DNA of 30,689 nucleotides from a virus: positions 1 through 30,689 of IMG/VR virus record IMGVR_UViG_3300031227_006990. One strand, 5' to 3'. The translations under genes were made by a program, and so were the position numbers. The notes under the pieces are model-generated. The model was not told the origin of the DNA, did not search any database, and worked only from the letters and a program-made list of their open reading frames with translations. Shown here piece after piece: positions 5,217 to 12,434 of the stretch; within the stretch, counting starts at the first letter, position 1; every line of letters starts with the position of its first letter.

Positions 5217-5606
5217 ATGAGTTTTAAACCTCAAAATAAATCTGTAAAGGATCACATAAGATACTATAAAAGACCAAAACACACCAAATGCAAGATATGT
5301 AAAAAGTGCATAAGTTATACGATAAGAATGTTGAATTTTCAGTTATGCCCCTCCTGTAAATTAAAGTTAAATCTTTCATATTTAGATCAAGGAAAATTGG
5401 ATCTGATGAAACCTATCTTTTGCTGGGATGTCGTAAAAGATTTTGATTATAAGACAATCGTGCATATCCATAACGCATTGATAAAATATTATGCAAAATA
5501 TAGAAAGCAGAAGGAAGATAATTATTGGAATCGGATAAAAGAGGCAAAACAACCTCTAAAAGGAAGATCTACCTTTGAAAAGGTCTCTAAGTACGGAAGA
5601 GTATAA
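5217..5606 (+). CDS. Basic zinc-binding protein of unknown function
   Basis: The longer frame begins at 5202, but GAGGA and the one-base distance from the preceding stop place the start at ATG 5217 (129 residues, MSFKPQNKSVKDHIRYYKRP...). C-K-I-C-K-K-C near residue 25 and C-P-S-C near 44 make a zinc ribbon, followed by a helical, strongly basic region. This suggests nucleic-acid binding. The C-x-I-C...C-x-x-C plan recurs in the next gene. Confidence 0.75.
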   Translation: MSFKPQNKSVKDHIRYYKRPKHTKCKICKKCISYTIRMLNFQLCPSCKLKLNLSYLDQGKLDLMKPIFCWDVVKDFDYKTIVHIHNALIKYYAKYRKQKEDNYWNRIKEAKQPLKGRSTFEKVSKYGRV

Positions 5607-5625
5607 AACAAGGAGCGTAAGAAGC

Positions 5626-5793
5626 GTGAGGACTCTATTAAAAGGATTATTCAAATGCAAGATCTGTGGTCAAATTAAAGACAAAAGAAAATTTGGCAAG
5701 TCAAAAACAATCTGTCTGAAATGTAGAGACAAGTTGAACAAAATTTATGCAGAAAGAAAAAGTAAATGCAGACCTCTCCTCCCACTCTTTTGA
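5626..5793 (+). CDS. Short basic zinc-ribbon protein, GTG start
   Basis: A TTG-started frame overlaps the previous gene, but AGGAG at 5611-5615 favours GTG 5626, giving 55 residues. C-K-I-C-G and C-L-K-C-R form a zinc ribbon with 16 residues between pairs, surrounded by Lys and Arg. It resembles the Cys region of the protein encoded at 5217, perhaps a duplicated ribbon. Its stop codon lies inside the -35 box of the next promoter. Confidence 0.65.
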   Translation: MRTLLKGLFKCKICGQIKDKRKFGKSKTICLKCRDKLNKIYAERKSKCRPLLPLF

Positions 5794-5818
5794 ATTATCT
5801 ATCGTTTTAGCTTACAAT
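5790..5818 (+). promoter_or_regulatory. Sigma70-type promoter giving a leaderless mRNA
   Basis: TTGAAT (5790-5795), 17-base spacer and TACAAT (5813-5818). The predicted start falls at 5824-5825, on the ATG of the HTH gene. No ribosome site precedes that ATG. Confidence 0.7.
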
Positions 5819-5823
5819 ATATA

Positions 5824-6060
5824 ATGATTAATGAAACTTTACCAAGACATGATAAGTGGATAAAACTCTACAGAAAAGCTTTAGGTATTACGATTAAACA
5901 ACTGGCAAAAAGAGCAAAAGTTAGTCCATCTAGAATTGTTAGGATTGAACATGATGAACAAAAAAAATCTATTACATTGAAAACATTAAGAAAAATGGCA
6001 ACCGCAATGAACGCTGATCTTATGTATGCAATTGTACCATTAGAAAAAGGTAAGGAATGA
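5824..6060 (+). CDS. XRE-family HTH regulator, leaderless
   Basis: The 78-residue protein has a helix-turn-helix at about residues 20-45: I-T-I-K-Q-L-A-K-R-A-K-V-S-P-S-R-I-V-R-I-E. It continues with I-T-L-K-T-L-R-K-M-A-T-A-M-N-A-D-L-M-Y-A-I-V-P. That end is typical of the HTH part of 'mobile mystery protein A' and related antitoxin-like regulators, from memory; the protein is shorter than that family. The promoter lies so close that the mRNA should start at the ATG, as in lambda cI from PRM. A repressor-like regulator is therefore likely; its operators are not proven. Confidence 0.8.
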   Translation: MINETLPRHDKWIKLYRKALGITIKQLAKRAKVSPSRIVRIEHDEQKKSITLKTLRKMATAMNADLMYAIVPLEKGKE

Positions 6061-6066
6061 GAAGAA

Positions 6067-6243
6067 ATGATCTTTAGCAAATGCTGTCATGCTCCAATGA
6101 CCGCTAAAGGAAATGATGATTTCACAGACAAACAGTGTACTTTTTACTACGTCTGTAATAAATGTGAAAAACCATGTGATATAATTGATAATGAAGCAAA
6201 CCTTGGTAAAACATGTAAAGAATGGATTGATGATAATAAATGA
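6067..6243 (+). CDS. 58-residue Cys-rich zinc-binding protein
   Basis: The frame MIFSKCCHAPMTAKGNDDFT... ends TGA 6241-6243. Cys at C-C-H-A, then Q-C, C-N-K-C-E-K-P-C and T-C-K-E-W give eight Cys in 58 residues. The pattern 'CCxA..Y-Y-V-C-x-x-C-x-x-P-C' recurs in small phage and environmental proteins, from memory, with unknown function. It follows the HTH gene by six bases, with AAGGAATGAGAAGAA as a loose ribosome site, so the two may be co-expressed. Confidence 0.75.
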   Translation: MIFSKCCHAPMTAKGNDDFTDKQCTFYYVCNKCEKPCDIIDNEANLGKTCKEWIDDNK

Positions 6244-6284
6244 ACATTGTTTATACACTAATACTTTAACAAATGGTTAAATAA

Positions 6285-6611
6285 ATGACACATTCAGGAC
6301 AGATAAAAAAAGGTGAAGTTAGAAACCCAAAGGGAAGACCTAGGCTATCAGGGGACATCAGACGTGAATTCAATAGATACGTAGACCCATACAAACCTGA
6401 TCTGTTTGAGACAGGAATCAAAATGGCTTTGAATGGTAATCCTAGAATGCTAGAGCTTTTTATCAGTAGATTTAGTCCTAAACCTCCTAAAGATGAGTAC
6501 GATGAAGCATTAGTCGATGCACAGATTAACTCTCTGATCGTTAGAGCTGCTACAGATGAGAAACTCTTGGATAGAATAGAAACACTTTGGAAGGAAAGAC
6601 ATAAGAAGTGA
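6285..6611 (+). CDS. DUF5681-like protein, candidate small terminase subunit
   Basis: The 108-residue protein starts MTHSGQIKKGEVRNPKGRPR. The K-K-G-E-x-R-N-P-K-G-R-P-R phrase is the signature of DUF5681 proteins, often found ahead of phage terminases. The rest is helical, ending in R-I-E-T-L-W-K-E-R-H-K-K. Small terminase subunits bind the packaging site and present DNA to TerL. The position before terL fits, but three small genes intervene. The ribosome site is weak. Its stop overlaps a GTG start (GTGA). Confidence 0.6.
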   Translation: MTHSGQIKKGEVRNPKGRPRLSGDIRREFNRYVDPYKPDLFETGIKMALNGNPRMLELFISRFSPKPPKDEYDEALVDAQINSLIVRAATDEKLLDRIETLWKERHKK

Positions 6612-6751
6612 ATGATAAAAATGAGAGATTACTTTTACATGAAATTGACGAAATGTTGCTCAGAGACATAAAAAAGTATAAAGCTCTGGAGAAGAAAAGA
6701 GCATCTAATCATCCATGGTATAAACAGGGGAATAGGACAATATATGGTTAA
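6608..6751 (+). CDS. 47-residue basic protein, GTG start
   Basis: GTG 6608 overlaps the previous stop (GTGA). The product, (M)NDKNERLLLHEIDEML..., ends N-R-T-I-Y-G, is helical and Lys-rich. AAGGAAAG lies about 10 bases upstream. Function unknown. The overlaps with both neighbours support it. Confidence 0.6.
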   Translation: MNDKNERLLLHEIDEMLLRDIKKYKALEKKRASNHPWYKQGNRTIYG

Positions 6752-6905
6752 TTTCAATTATCCAATTCTAGATATATTGGGGTTTTTGTTTTTCCCTCGC
6801 ATCACAGGGGCAATACTATTTCTGTGTATTTTTCCTAACCATATGGGTATAGGTATAGTGTTGCTGATAATTTCCGTTTATTTAGATTTACGTAGGATAG
6901 CTTAA
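6744..6905 (+). CDS. 53-residue two-segment membrane protein
   Basis: ATG 6744 overlaps the previous stop; AGGA lies 6 bases upstream. The protein, MVNFNYPILDILGFLFFPRI..., has hydrophobic stretches at about 10-33 and 36-47 and a basic end (L-D-L-R-R-I-A). Similar small phage proteins with 'FxPRxTxxIL' are widespread, from memory. Two membrane segments and a position by the packaging genes leave a holin possible, but there is no endolysin in the window to support that. Confidence 0.65.
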   Translation: MVNFNYPILDILGFLFFPRITGAILFLCIFPNHMGIGIVLLIISVYLDLRRIA

Positions 6906-6908
6906 CAA

Positions 6909-7196
6909 ATGCAGCCGATAATATTCTGTAATCAATGTGGATGGAAAAGCCATGAAGGCGATTTCGTGGAGCTCGTTGATAGAAAGCATGTGATCTGTGC
7001 TCAATGCGGATTTCATATCCCTGTCACTTCTGATTCAAAGCTATTCCAGAACGTGAGTGATCTTGAGCCATTACCTGTTTGTGCAAAACATGGACGAATG
7101 AAAACAGTCTATGAACTCTTGGGTATTGAATATTGTCCGATATGTATGATTGAGTTCATTGATAGACATGTCTGTAGATTAGAGAGAATGAAATAA
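6909..7196 (+). CDS. Protein with two zinc ribbons
   Basis: The 95-residue protein carries C-N-Q-C-G-W (about 7-12) with C-A-Q-C-G-F (about 30-35), and C-A-K-H-G (about 58) with C-P-I-C (about 76). These form two likely zinc sites. AGGA lies upstream and the gene begins 3 bases after the previous stop. Function unknown; zinc ribbons next to terminase genes often bind DNA or proteins, but that is only a possibility. Confidence 0.8.
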   Translation: MQPIIFCNQCGWKSHEGDFVELVDRKHVICAQCGFHIPVTSDSKLFQNVSDLEPLPVCAKHGRMKTVYELLGIEYCPICMIEFIDRHVCRLERMK

Positions 7197-7205
7197 ACGA
7201 GAGTG

Positions 7206-7496
7206 ATGAGAAGCAGTTGGATGAACAAGTATATGAATGATGATGAAATAGCAAATGATGATGAAATAGCAAAGGAAGTTGTTGGGGCTTTGTTTAAGAC
7301 AGAAGATGCTATATTAGATTTGTTTGCACGTGATTTATGTCTTTCAGGTGAGGAAAGGCGTGTTTTTAAGAAAGATTATCATGAAAATTCAGCATTGGAA
7401 GCTGACACAAGAGCCATGGATTTATGCTTTCAGAACGCCGATAAATTGGAAGAAATTAGTACAGAGAATGCAAAAAGACATACAGAACAAGATTGA
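7206..7496 (+). CDS. Acidic protein with an 18-bp tandem duplication
   Basis: ATG 7206 follows a GTG; the site ACGAGAG is weak, so the exact start is uncertain (ATG 7221 is also possible). The product of about 96 residues is acidic and helical and holds N-D-D-E-I-A twice in a row, encoded by two perfect 18-bp copies at 7236-7253 and 7254-7271. It overlaps terL by 29 bases. By position it might be a terminase-associated or true small terminase subunit, but no motif shows this. Confidence 0.65.
   Translation: MRSSWMNKYMNDDEIANDDEIAKEVVGALFKTEDAILDLFARDLCLSGEERRVFKKDYHENSALEADTRAMDLCFQNADKLEEISTENAKRHTEQD
7236..7271 (+). repeat. Perfect 18-bp tandem duplication inside a gene
   Basis: AATGATGATGAAATAGCA occurs twice without a gap, adding six in-frame residues. 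It looks like recent slippage. Confidence 0.9.
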
Positions 7497-9486
7497 ACAG
7501 TTATGGGAAGAACGAGACGAAAAGAAAAAAGGCGTTAAAACGTTCGATCTTGAATTCTATGACTGGCTGAAAGAAAGTACGCCAACCTTTAATTGGGATT
7601 GGATACATCTTCAATACATTCAAAAATACATCAACAAAATCCTAGATAAGAAAATAAATAGGTTGATGATATTCTGTCCACCTCGTCATGGTAAGTCAGA
7701 AATGACTACAATACGATTTCCTATTTACTGGCTTTGTCGTAATCCAACGCATCGAATTATTGTAGGTGCTTACAACCAAACATTAGCGGATAAGTTCTCA
7801 AGAAGTAGTAGGCGTATTGGTAGAGAATATCTCAAGCTTAATCAAGAGCGCACAGCTGTTCAGGATTGGGAGACCATCCAAGGCGGTGGCTATAGAGCTG
7901 TTGGTGTTGGTGGTGGCATTACAGGTCAAGGTGGTCATTTAATAGTCATTGATGATCCAGTAAAAAGCCGAGAGGAAGCGAACAGTCCGACATATCGGGA
8001 CAAAGTATGGGATTGGTTTAGAGACGATCTATACACACGTCTTGAACCTGATGGTGCTATGATTCTTATCATGACTCGCTGGCATGAATCCGATCTTGCT
8101 GGACGTATACTTGAGAGTGATTTTGCTGATGATTGGAATATCATTAATCTACCTGCTTTGGCTGAAGACAATGACGTGCTTGGTCGATCAGTTGGAGATG
8201 CTCTATGTCCTGATAGATTCCCTCGTAAAACACTCCTTAAGATAAAAAACGTTATTGGCTATAACTTTGAGGCATTGTATCAACAAAGACCATCTATACA
8301 GGAAGGACAAATAATACCCGTAAAAGATTTGGTTGATTATGAGGAACTACCCAAATTCGACTTCATTCTTCAATCGTGGGACACAGCATTTAAGACGAAA
8401 CAAGAGAATGATTTCAGTGTTGGGACAACATGGGGAGTAACATCAACTGGATATTATTTGATCGATAGATATAAGAATAAGGTGATGTTCCCTGATCTAA
8501 AGCAAGAGGTTAAGAGATTAGCGTATCAATACAATCCAAACATCATATTGATTGAAGACAGAGCTAGTGGTCAAAGTTTGATCCAAGAACTTAGATGTGA
8601 TTCAAAATTACCCATCTCTGCTGTTAAGGTAGATACGGATAAAGGCAGTAGAGCAAATGCTTGTACTCCAACAATAGCATCAGGAAGTGTGTTTATTCCA
8701 AAACGAGCTTCGTGGCGAAATGATCTTATCCACAACTTAGCTGTATTTCCTAACGGCATGTATGATGATGATGTAGACTCAGTGACTATGGCTCTTAATT
8801 ACCTAACAAAGAGATTCTCCAATTCATTCTCTATCTACCCAGAATACAATGATTTAATTCATACCCATGAGATAGACTTGAAGGAATTCAATATAGTCTC
8901 CGCATTTATAGGGATATATGTTGAGCGATATTGCTCAGCTGTGATTGTTGGTGTGACAGAATTCAATCAAATGATCATTCTCAAAGAGTTCATTAATGAA
9001 AGTGGTCTTGATTCATTATTGATCAATCATGTTTTATTATATTTGGAAAGGTTTGATAACTTCACACCTTTATTCAACCTCAAACTAGATCGTAAGGATA
9101 TTGGATGGATGGATATCTGTGATGGTCATCTATTGGACTATCAGAATCTATCTAAAATCGAATCGAATGAATTGATCGAGAATGTTAAGGAATGTCTTAC
9201 AAAACTAGATATGGGATTACCGACATTAGTTCTATCAAAAGACGAATGCCCTGTTCTTCGTGAAGGATTCAGAGGTGGATATAATTACAAACCGCGCAGT
9301 GATAGAGCTGATATAGACTTTCAGGACAAGCCAATCAAGAACAGATATTCTCGTCTACACATTGCATTGCAGCTTGCAGTTTATTCGTTTAAAACTTATA
9401 CTTATAATCAGAAACATCCTGATACTATTATGCCAGATGAACTGGATTACTATGAGGATGATAAAAGCCAAGTAGGTGGCTACTAA
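7468..9486 (+). CDS. terL: Terminase large subunit with extra C-terminal nuclease-like region
   Basis: The frame opens at 7324, but the conserved part begins later; ATG 7468 (M-Q-K-D-I-Q-N-K-I-E-Q-L-W) gives 672 residues, closer to a natural start. ATPase: Walker A F-C-P-P-R-H-G-K-S-E (about 69-78), Walker B L-I-V-I-D-D (about 158-163), coupling motif M-T-R-W-H (about 202). Nuclease: S-W-D-T (305), L-I-E-D-R (363) and D-D-D-V-D-S (433-438), the RNase H-like triad of psiM2-type terminases. TerL cuts and pumps DNA through the portal. Residues about 452-652 continue with a second nuclease-like C-terminus of another terminase type, whose acidic positions seem lost. A total of about 450-500 residues would be usual. 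Confidence 0.93.
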   Translation: MQKDIQNKIEQLWEERDEKKKGVKTFDLEFYDWLKESTPTFNWDWIHLQYIQKYINKILDKKINRLMIFCPPRHGKSEMTTIRFPIYWLCRNPTHRIIVGAYNQTLADKFSRSSRRIGREYLKLNQERTAVQDWETIQGGGYRAVGVGGGITGQGGHLIVIDDPVKSREEANSPTYRDKVWDWFRDDLYTRLEPDGAMILIMTRWHESDLAGRILESDFADDWNIINLPALAEDNDVLGRSVGDALCPDRFPRKTLLKIKNVIGYNFEALYQQRPSIQEGQIIPVKDLVDYEELPKFDFILQSWDTAFKTKQENDFSVGTTWGVTSTGYYLIDRYKNKVMFPDLKQEVKRLAYQYNPNIILIEDRASGQSLIQELRCDSKLPISAVKVDTDKGSRANACTPTIASGSVFIPKRASWRNDLIHNLAVFPNGMYDDDVDSVTMALNYLTKRFSNSFSIYPEYNDLIHTHEIDLKEFNIVSAFIGIYVERYCSAVIVGVTEFNQMIILKEFINESGLDSLLINHVLLYLERFDNFTPLFNLKLDRKDIGWMDICDGHLLDYQNLSKIESNELIENVKECLTKLDMGLPTLVLSKDECPVLREGFRGGYNYKPRSDRADIDFQDKPIKNRYSRLHIALQLAVYSFKTYTYNQKHPDTIMPDELDYYEDDKSQVGGY

Positions 9487-9514
9487 TTTTTAATTCTATT
9501 TAATAGGTTAGAAA

Positions 9515-11782
9515 ATGGCCAACTACGCGGTTTCCGAGCAAGGATTATCCTCACAACCTCCTCAATACAAAATACCTGAAAGACTTCAGTCTTTTATTAA
9601 ATCACCAAACATTGCTTCAAGTTTAGATGATGAAGAGCTTTTAAAGATTGGTGAAAAGGTATGTAAGGGAGTTAAGACAGACGAAGATAGTCGTGAAGAA
9701 TGGATGAAGCAACTTAACGAGGCAATGAAGATTGCCAAGCAAGTTAAGGAACGCAAGAATTCTCCATGGCCAGGTGCTGCTTGTGTTAAATATCCTGGTG
9801 TTCTCACAGCCTGTATTCAATTCAATGCTCGAACTAATCCAGAAGCAACAAAAGACGATAAAGCTGTCTTTGTTGATAATATGAAACCAAATCCAACCGA
9901 AGATGAAGAGAATTTAGCCAGACGATTAAGCTCCCACATGTCATATCAACTTCTTGGTGTAAGTGATCATTGGAGAAGTGATACAGATAGATTGCTCATG
10001 ATTCTACCAATGGTTGGAACTGTATTCAGAAAGTCTTATTGGAACGAATTAGATCAATTACCAGATACAGAGCTATGTATTCCTGATGATATTGTGGTTA
10101 ATAATAAAGCAAAGAGTTTAGAGAGCGCTCAGCGTATTACTCATAAGATGTATTTTACCGATAATGATTTGGTAGAGAGAATGCGATTAGGTGTTTATAC
10201 AACCATCGATTTGGAAGATCTTGATGAAGAAATGCCAGATCATGAGCAAAAGATGAATCCGGATGAAGATAGAAGTGGAAAAGAAGAAGATGGTGATGAA
10301 CTTGGTGGATCAGATAAATTACACTTAATATACGAACAGCATCGTTTTTTAGATCTTGATGGTGATGGATATGCCGAACCGTATATTGTTGTTGTTCATG
10401 CTCCGACCAGAAAGGTATTAAGAGTTGTTGCTAGGTATAACACAACCAGTTTTATATTTAGTGAGAAAAGTAAGAAGTTCGTAAAGATCAAACCAATTCA
10501 TTATTTCACTGATTATCATTTTATTCCTTCTCCAGATGGAGATTTCTATAGTTTAGGCTTTGGTCGCATCATCTATCCATTGAATGAAACGATCAACACG
10601 ATTCTCAATCAACTATTAGATGCTGGAACATTAGCAAACAGACCATCTGGATTTATTGGCAAACAATTACGTCTACGAAAACAGAAAATTCAAGTAGCAC
10701 CAGGTGAATGGAAACAACTTGATGCAACTGGAACTGATATTAAAAACAATATTGTTCCATTGCCTATAAAAGAACCATCGGCTGCATTATTTCAATTATT
10801 AAGCTTAATGATGAAGACAGTAGAAGAGATATCAACAGTTAGTGATGTTATGCAGGGACAATCTCCTGGTGCTAATACCTCACCAACGACTGTTTTGAGC
10901 TTGATTGAACAGGGAAATAAGGTATTTAGCGCAATTCTCTATCGTCTTTATGAAGCATTTAAGAAGGAATACGAAAAGCTATTTTGGCTTAATCGAACCT
11001 ATTTACGTTCATCACAGTTCTATAAGAGCTCGATCGGCTCTGGGATGATTGATCCAGGTGATTATTTAATTGATGAAGTTGGTATCTTTCCAATAGCTAA
11101 CCCTAATATGTCTACAGAAGCTCAGAGAATTGCTAAAGGACAGGCATTGATGCAATTAAAGGGTGAACCAGGTGTAAATAACTATGAAATTACCAAACGA
11201 TGGTTGGATACATTAAGAATACCAGATCCTGATAAAATAATTCAAAAGCCCAATCCTAATGCTCCACCTCCTCCAGAAGCACAAAAGATGATGGCAGAAA
11301 TTGAAAAAATCAAGATGGAATCATCAGACTTACTTACTCAAAGAGAATTAGAAGCGATACGTTTAGAGCTCGACGAAAAGAGATTAGAATTAGAGAAAGT
11401 AAATGTGGATTCGAACTCAAGAGCTCAAGAAGTTAGTTCAGTTGTTCAACTATCGCAATTAGGACAAACAGCTTCAGAAGGAGATATCCAAAAAGGAGTT
11501 TCATTGGATCAATCAATTTCTCAATTAGTGGAGATGCTTGATTCAGCAAATGATCTTGGTGATGATGATAAACAGAAGTTATTACAGCTAACAGATCTTT
11601 TTGGAAAGAAGATGGGATTGCAACAACCAGAAGCACCTGGTGGCGCACCTCCATCTGAAGAGCAATTAATGCAAGAAATGCATCAAGGTATGCAAGGAGC
11701 ACCAGAAGGAGGCCAACCAGAAGGAGGCCAACCAGAAGGAGGACCTCAAGGAGCTCCACAAGAACAACCGCCTCAAGAATAG
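9515..11782 (+). CDS. Portal protein
   Basis: The 755-residue protein follows terL and has the signatures of podophage portals: S-P-W-P-G-A-A-C-V-K-Y-P near residue 83, I-Q-F-N-A-R, and S-D-H-W-R-S-D-T-D-R-L-L with M-V-G-T-V-F-R-K. These rings of twelve subunits form the DNA channel at one vertex and dock terminase and tail. The middle has acidic inserts (about 240-270). The C-terminal third has a coiled coil (about 595-640) and a tail of Gly, Pro and Gln with a 15-bp repeat. The length is close to P22 portal (725). The weak site AATAGGT precedes ATG. Confidence 0.9.
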   Translation: MANYAVSEQGLSSQPPQYKIPERLQSFIKSPNIASSLDDEELLKIGEKVCKGVKTDEDSREEWMKQLNEAMKIAKQVKERKNSPWPGAACVKYPGVLTACIQFNARTNPEATKDDKAVFVDNMKPNPTEDEENLARRLSSHMSYQLLGVSDHWRSDTDRLLMILPMVGTVFRKSYWNELDQLPDTELCIPDDIVVNNKAKSLESAQRITHKMYFTDNDLVERMRLGVYTTIDLEDLDEEMPDHEQKMNPDEDRSGKEEDGDELGGSDKLHLIYEQHRFLDLDGDGYAEPYIVVVHAPTRKVLRVVARYNTTSFIFSEKSKKFVKIKPIHYFTDYHFIPSPDGDFYSLGFGRIIYPLNETINTILNQLLDAGTLANRPSGFIGKQLRLRKQKIQVAPGEWKQLDATGTDIKNNIVPLPIKEPSAALFQLLSLMMKTVEEISTVSDVMQGQSPGANTSPTTVLSLIEQGNKVFSAILYRLYEAFKKEYEKLFWLNRTYLRSSQFYKSSIGSGMIDPGDYLIDEVGIFPIANPNMSTEAQRIAKGQALMQLKGEPGVNNYEITKRWLDTLRIPDPDKIIQKPNPNAPPPPEAQKMMAEIEKIKMESSDLLTQRELEAIRLELDEKRLELEKVNVDSNSRAQEVSSVVQLSQLGQTASEGDIQKGVSLDQSISQLVEMLDSANDLGDDDKQKLLQLTDLFGKKMGLQQPEAPGGAPPSEEQLMQEMHQGMQGAPEGGQPEGGQPEGGPQGAPQEQPPQE
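11702..11746 (+). repeat. 15-bp tandem repeat in the portal C-terminus
   Basis: CCAGAAGGAGGCCAA occurs at 11702-11716 and 11717-11731, then CCAGAAGGAGGACCT at 11732-11746. It encodes P-E-G-G-Q repeats in a flexible tail. Confidence 0.85.
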
Positions 11783-11814
11783 GCTTTTAACATTAGAGTT
11801 AAGGATATATATAT

Positions 11815-12093
11815 ATGATCGAGAGAGATCTTTTTAATTTATGGTTACAAAACGATGTTACCAAAGAAGTCTTCAGACTTATCGAACGTCGTCGTGATGA
11901 ACTTCGCGATCTAATCCATTCCTCTTCAGAAATGAGCAATCCAGCCTATACAAAAAACATGTGTTGTTGGGTTGGAAGACATCTCGAACTCAATGATTTA
12001 TTTAATATTGAATTTGATGATTTTAATGAATTAGTGGATGAAATAGAAATTAATGAGAATGAAGAGGAGAATGAAAATGTCATCAAAATGTAA
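11815..12093 (+). CDS. Small virion-module protein of unknown function
   Basis: The 92-residue protein contains L-W-L-Q-N-D-V-T-K-E-V-F-R-L-I-E-R-R-R-D-E-L, then G-R-H-L-E-L-N-D-L, and an acidic end. Proteins of this size and pattern often sit just after the portal gene in phages, from memory, with unknown role. AAGGAT precedes ATG. It overlaps the GroES-like gene by 17 bases and its acidic codons form that gene's ribosome site. Confidence 0.75.
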   Translation: MIERDLFNLWLQNDVTKEVFRLIERRRDELRDLIHSSSEMSNPAYTKNMCCWVGRHLELNDLFNIEFDDFNELVDEIEINENEEENENVIKM

Positions 12094-12430
12094 GCTAGTT
12101 CCTATTTTGCATAGAGTTCTTATAAAAGCAGATAAAGACAAAGAGGGTAAGGTTGGAAGATTTATTATGCCTAAAGATTCAAGTGATCAAAAATTAAAAG
12201 GATTCTCTAGTGGAGAGATCATTGATATTGGTCCGCTTGCTTTTAATTTCCCTGATTTAGAAAATACTGTCCTACCTAAAATAGGGGATAGAGTACATTT
12301 CGTTAAATATGCTGGTGTAACATTAGCAGAAAAAGGCGGCTATTCTGTTGATAATAATGAAGAAAATGAAGAATCACAATACAGAATAGTTAATGATGAA
12401 GATATTTTAGCAATTGAAATGACGGAGTAA
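12077..12430 (+). CDS. GroES-like (Cpn10-fold) protein
   Basis: AGAGGAG at 12063-12069 selects ATG 12077 over upstream ATGs, giving 117 residues. It has L-H-R-V-L-I-K-A-D (about 10-18), G-E-I-I-D-I-G-P (about 46-53), K-I-G-D-R-V-H-F (about 69-76) and D-E-D-I-L-A-I-E at the end, matching the GroES layout (HDRVIVK, GEVLAVG, VGDIVIF, ESDILAIV). The GroES mobile-loop region is replaced by K-D-S-S-D-Q-K. It may help capsid protein folding with host GroEL, as T4 gp31 does; that role is inference. It stands between portal and scaffold genes. Confidence 0.75.
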   Translation: MSSKCKLVPILHRVLIKADKDKEGKVGRFIMPKDSSDQKLKGFSSGEIIDIGPLAFNFPDLENTVLPKIGDRVHFVKYAGVTLAEKGGYSVDNNEENEESQYRIVNDEDILAIEMTE

Positions 12431-12434
12431 TTAT

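Noticed and set aside
5868-6258. Minus-strand frames over the HTH and Cys-rich genes
   Set aside because: The plus strand has better starts, a promoter and recognisable proteins there.
11433-11759. 108-codon minus-strand frame
   Set aside because: It mirrors low-complexity sequence of the portal C-terminus in another frame and has a Leu-rich shadow composition.
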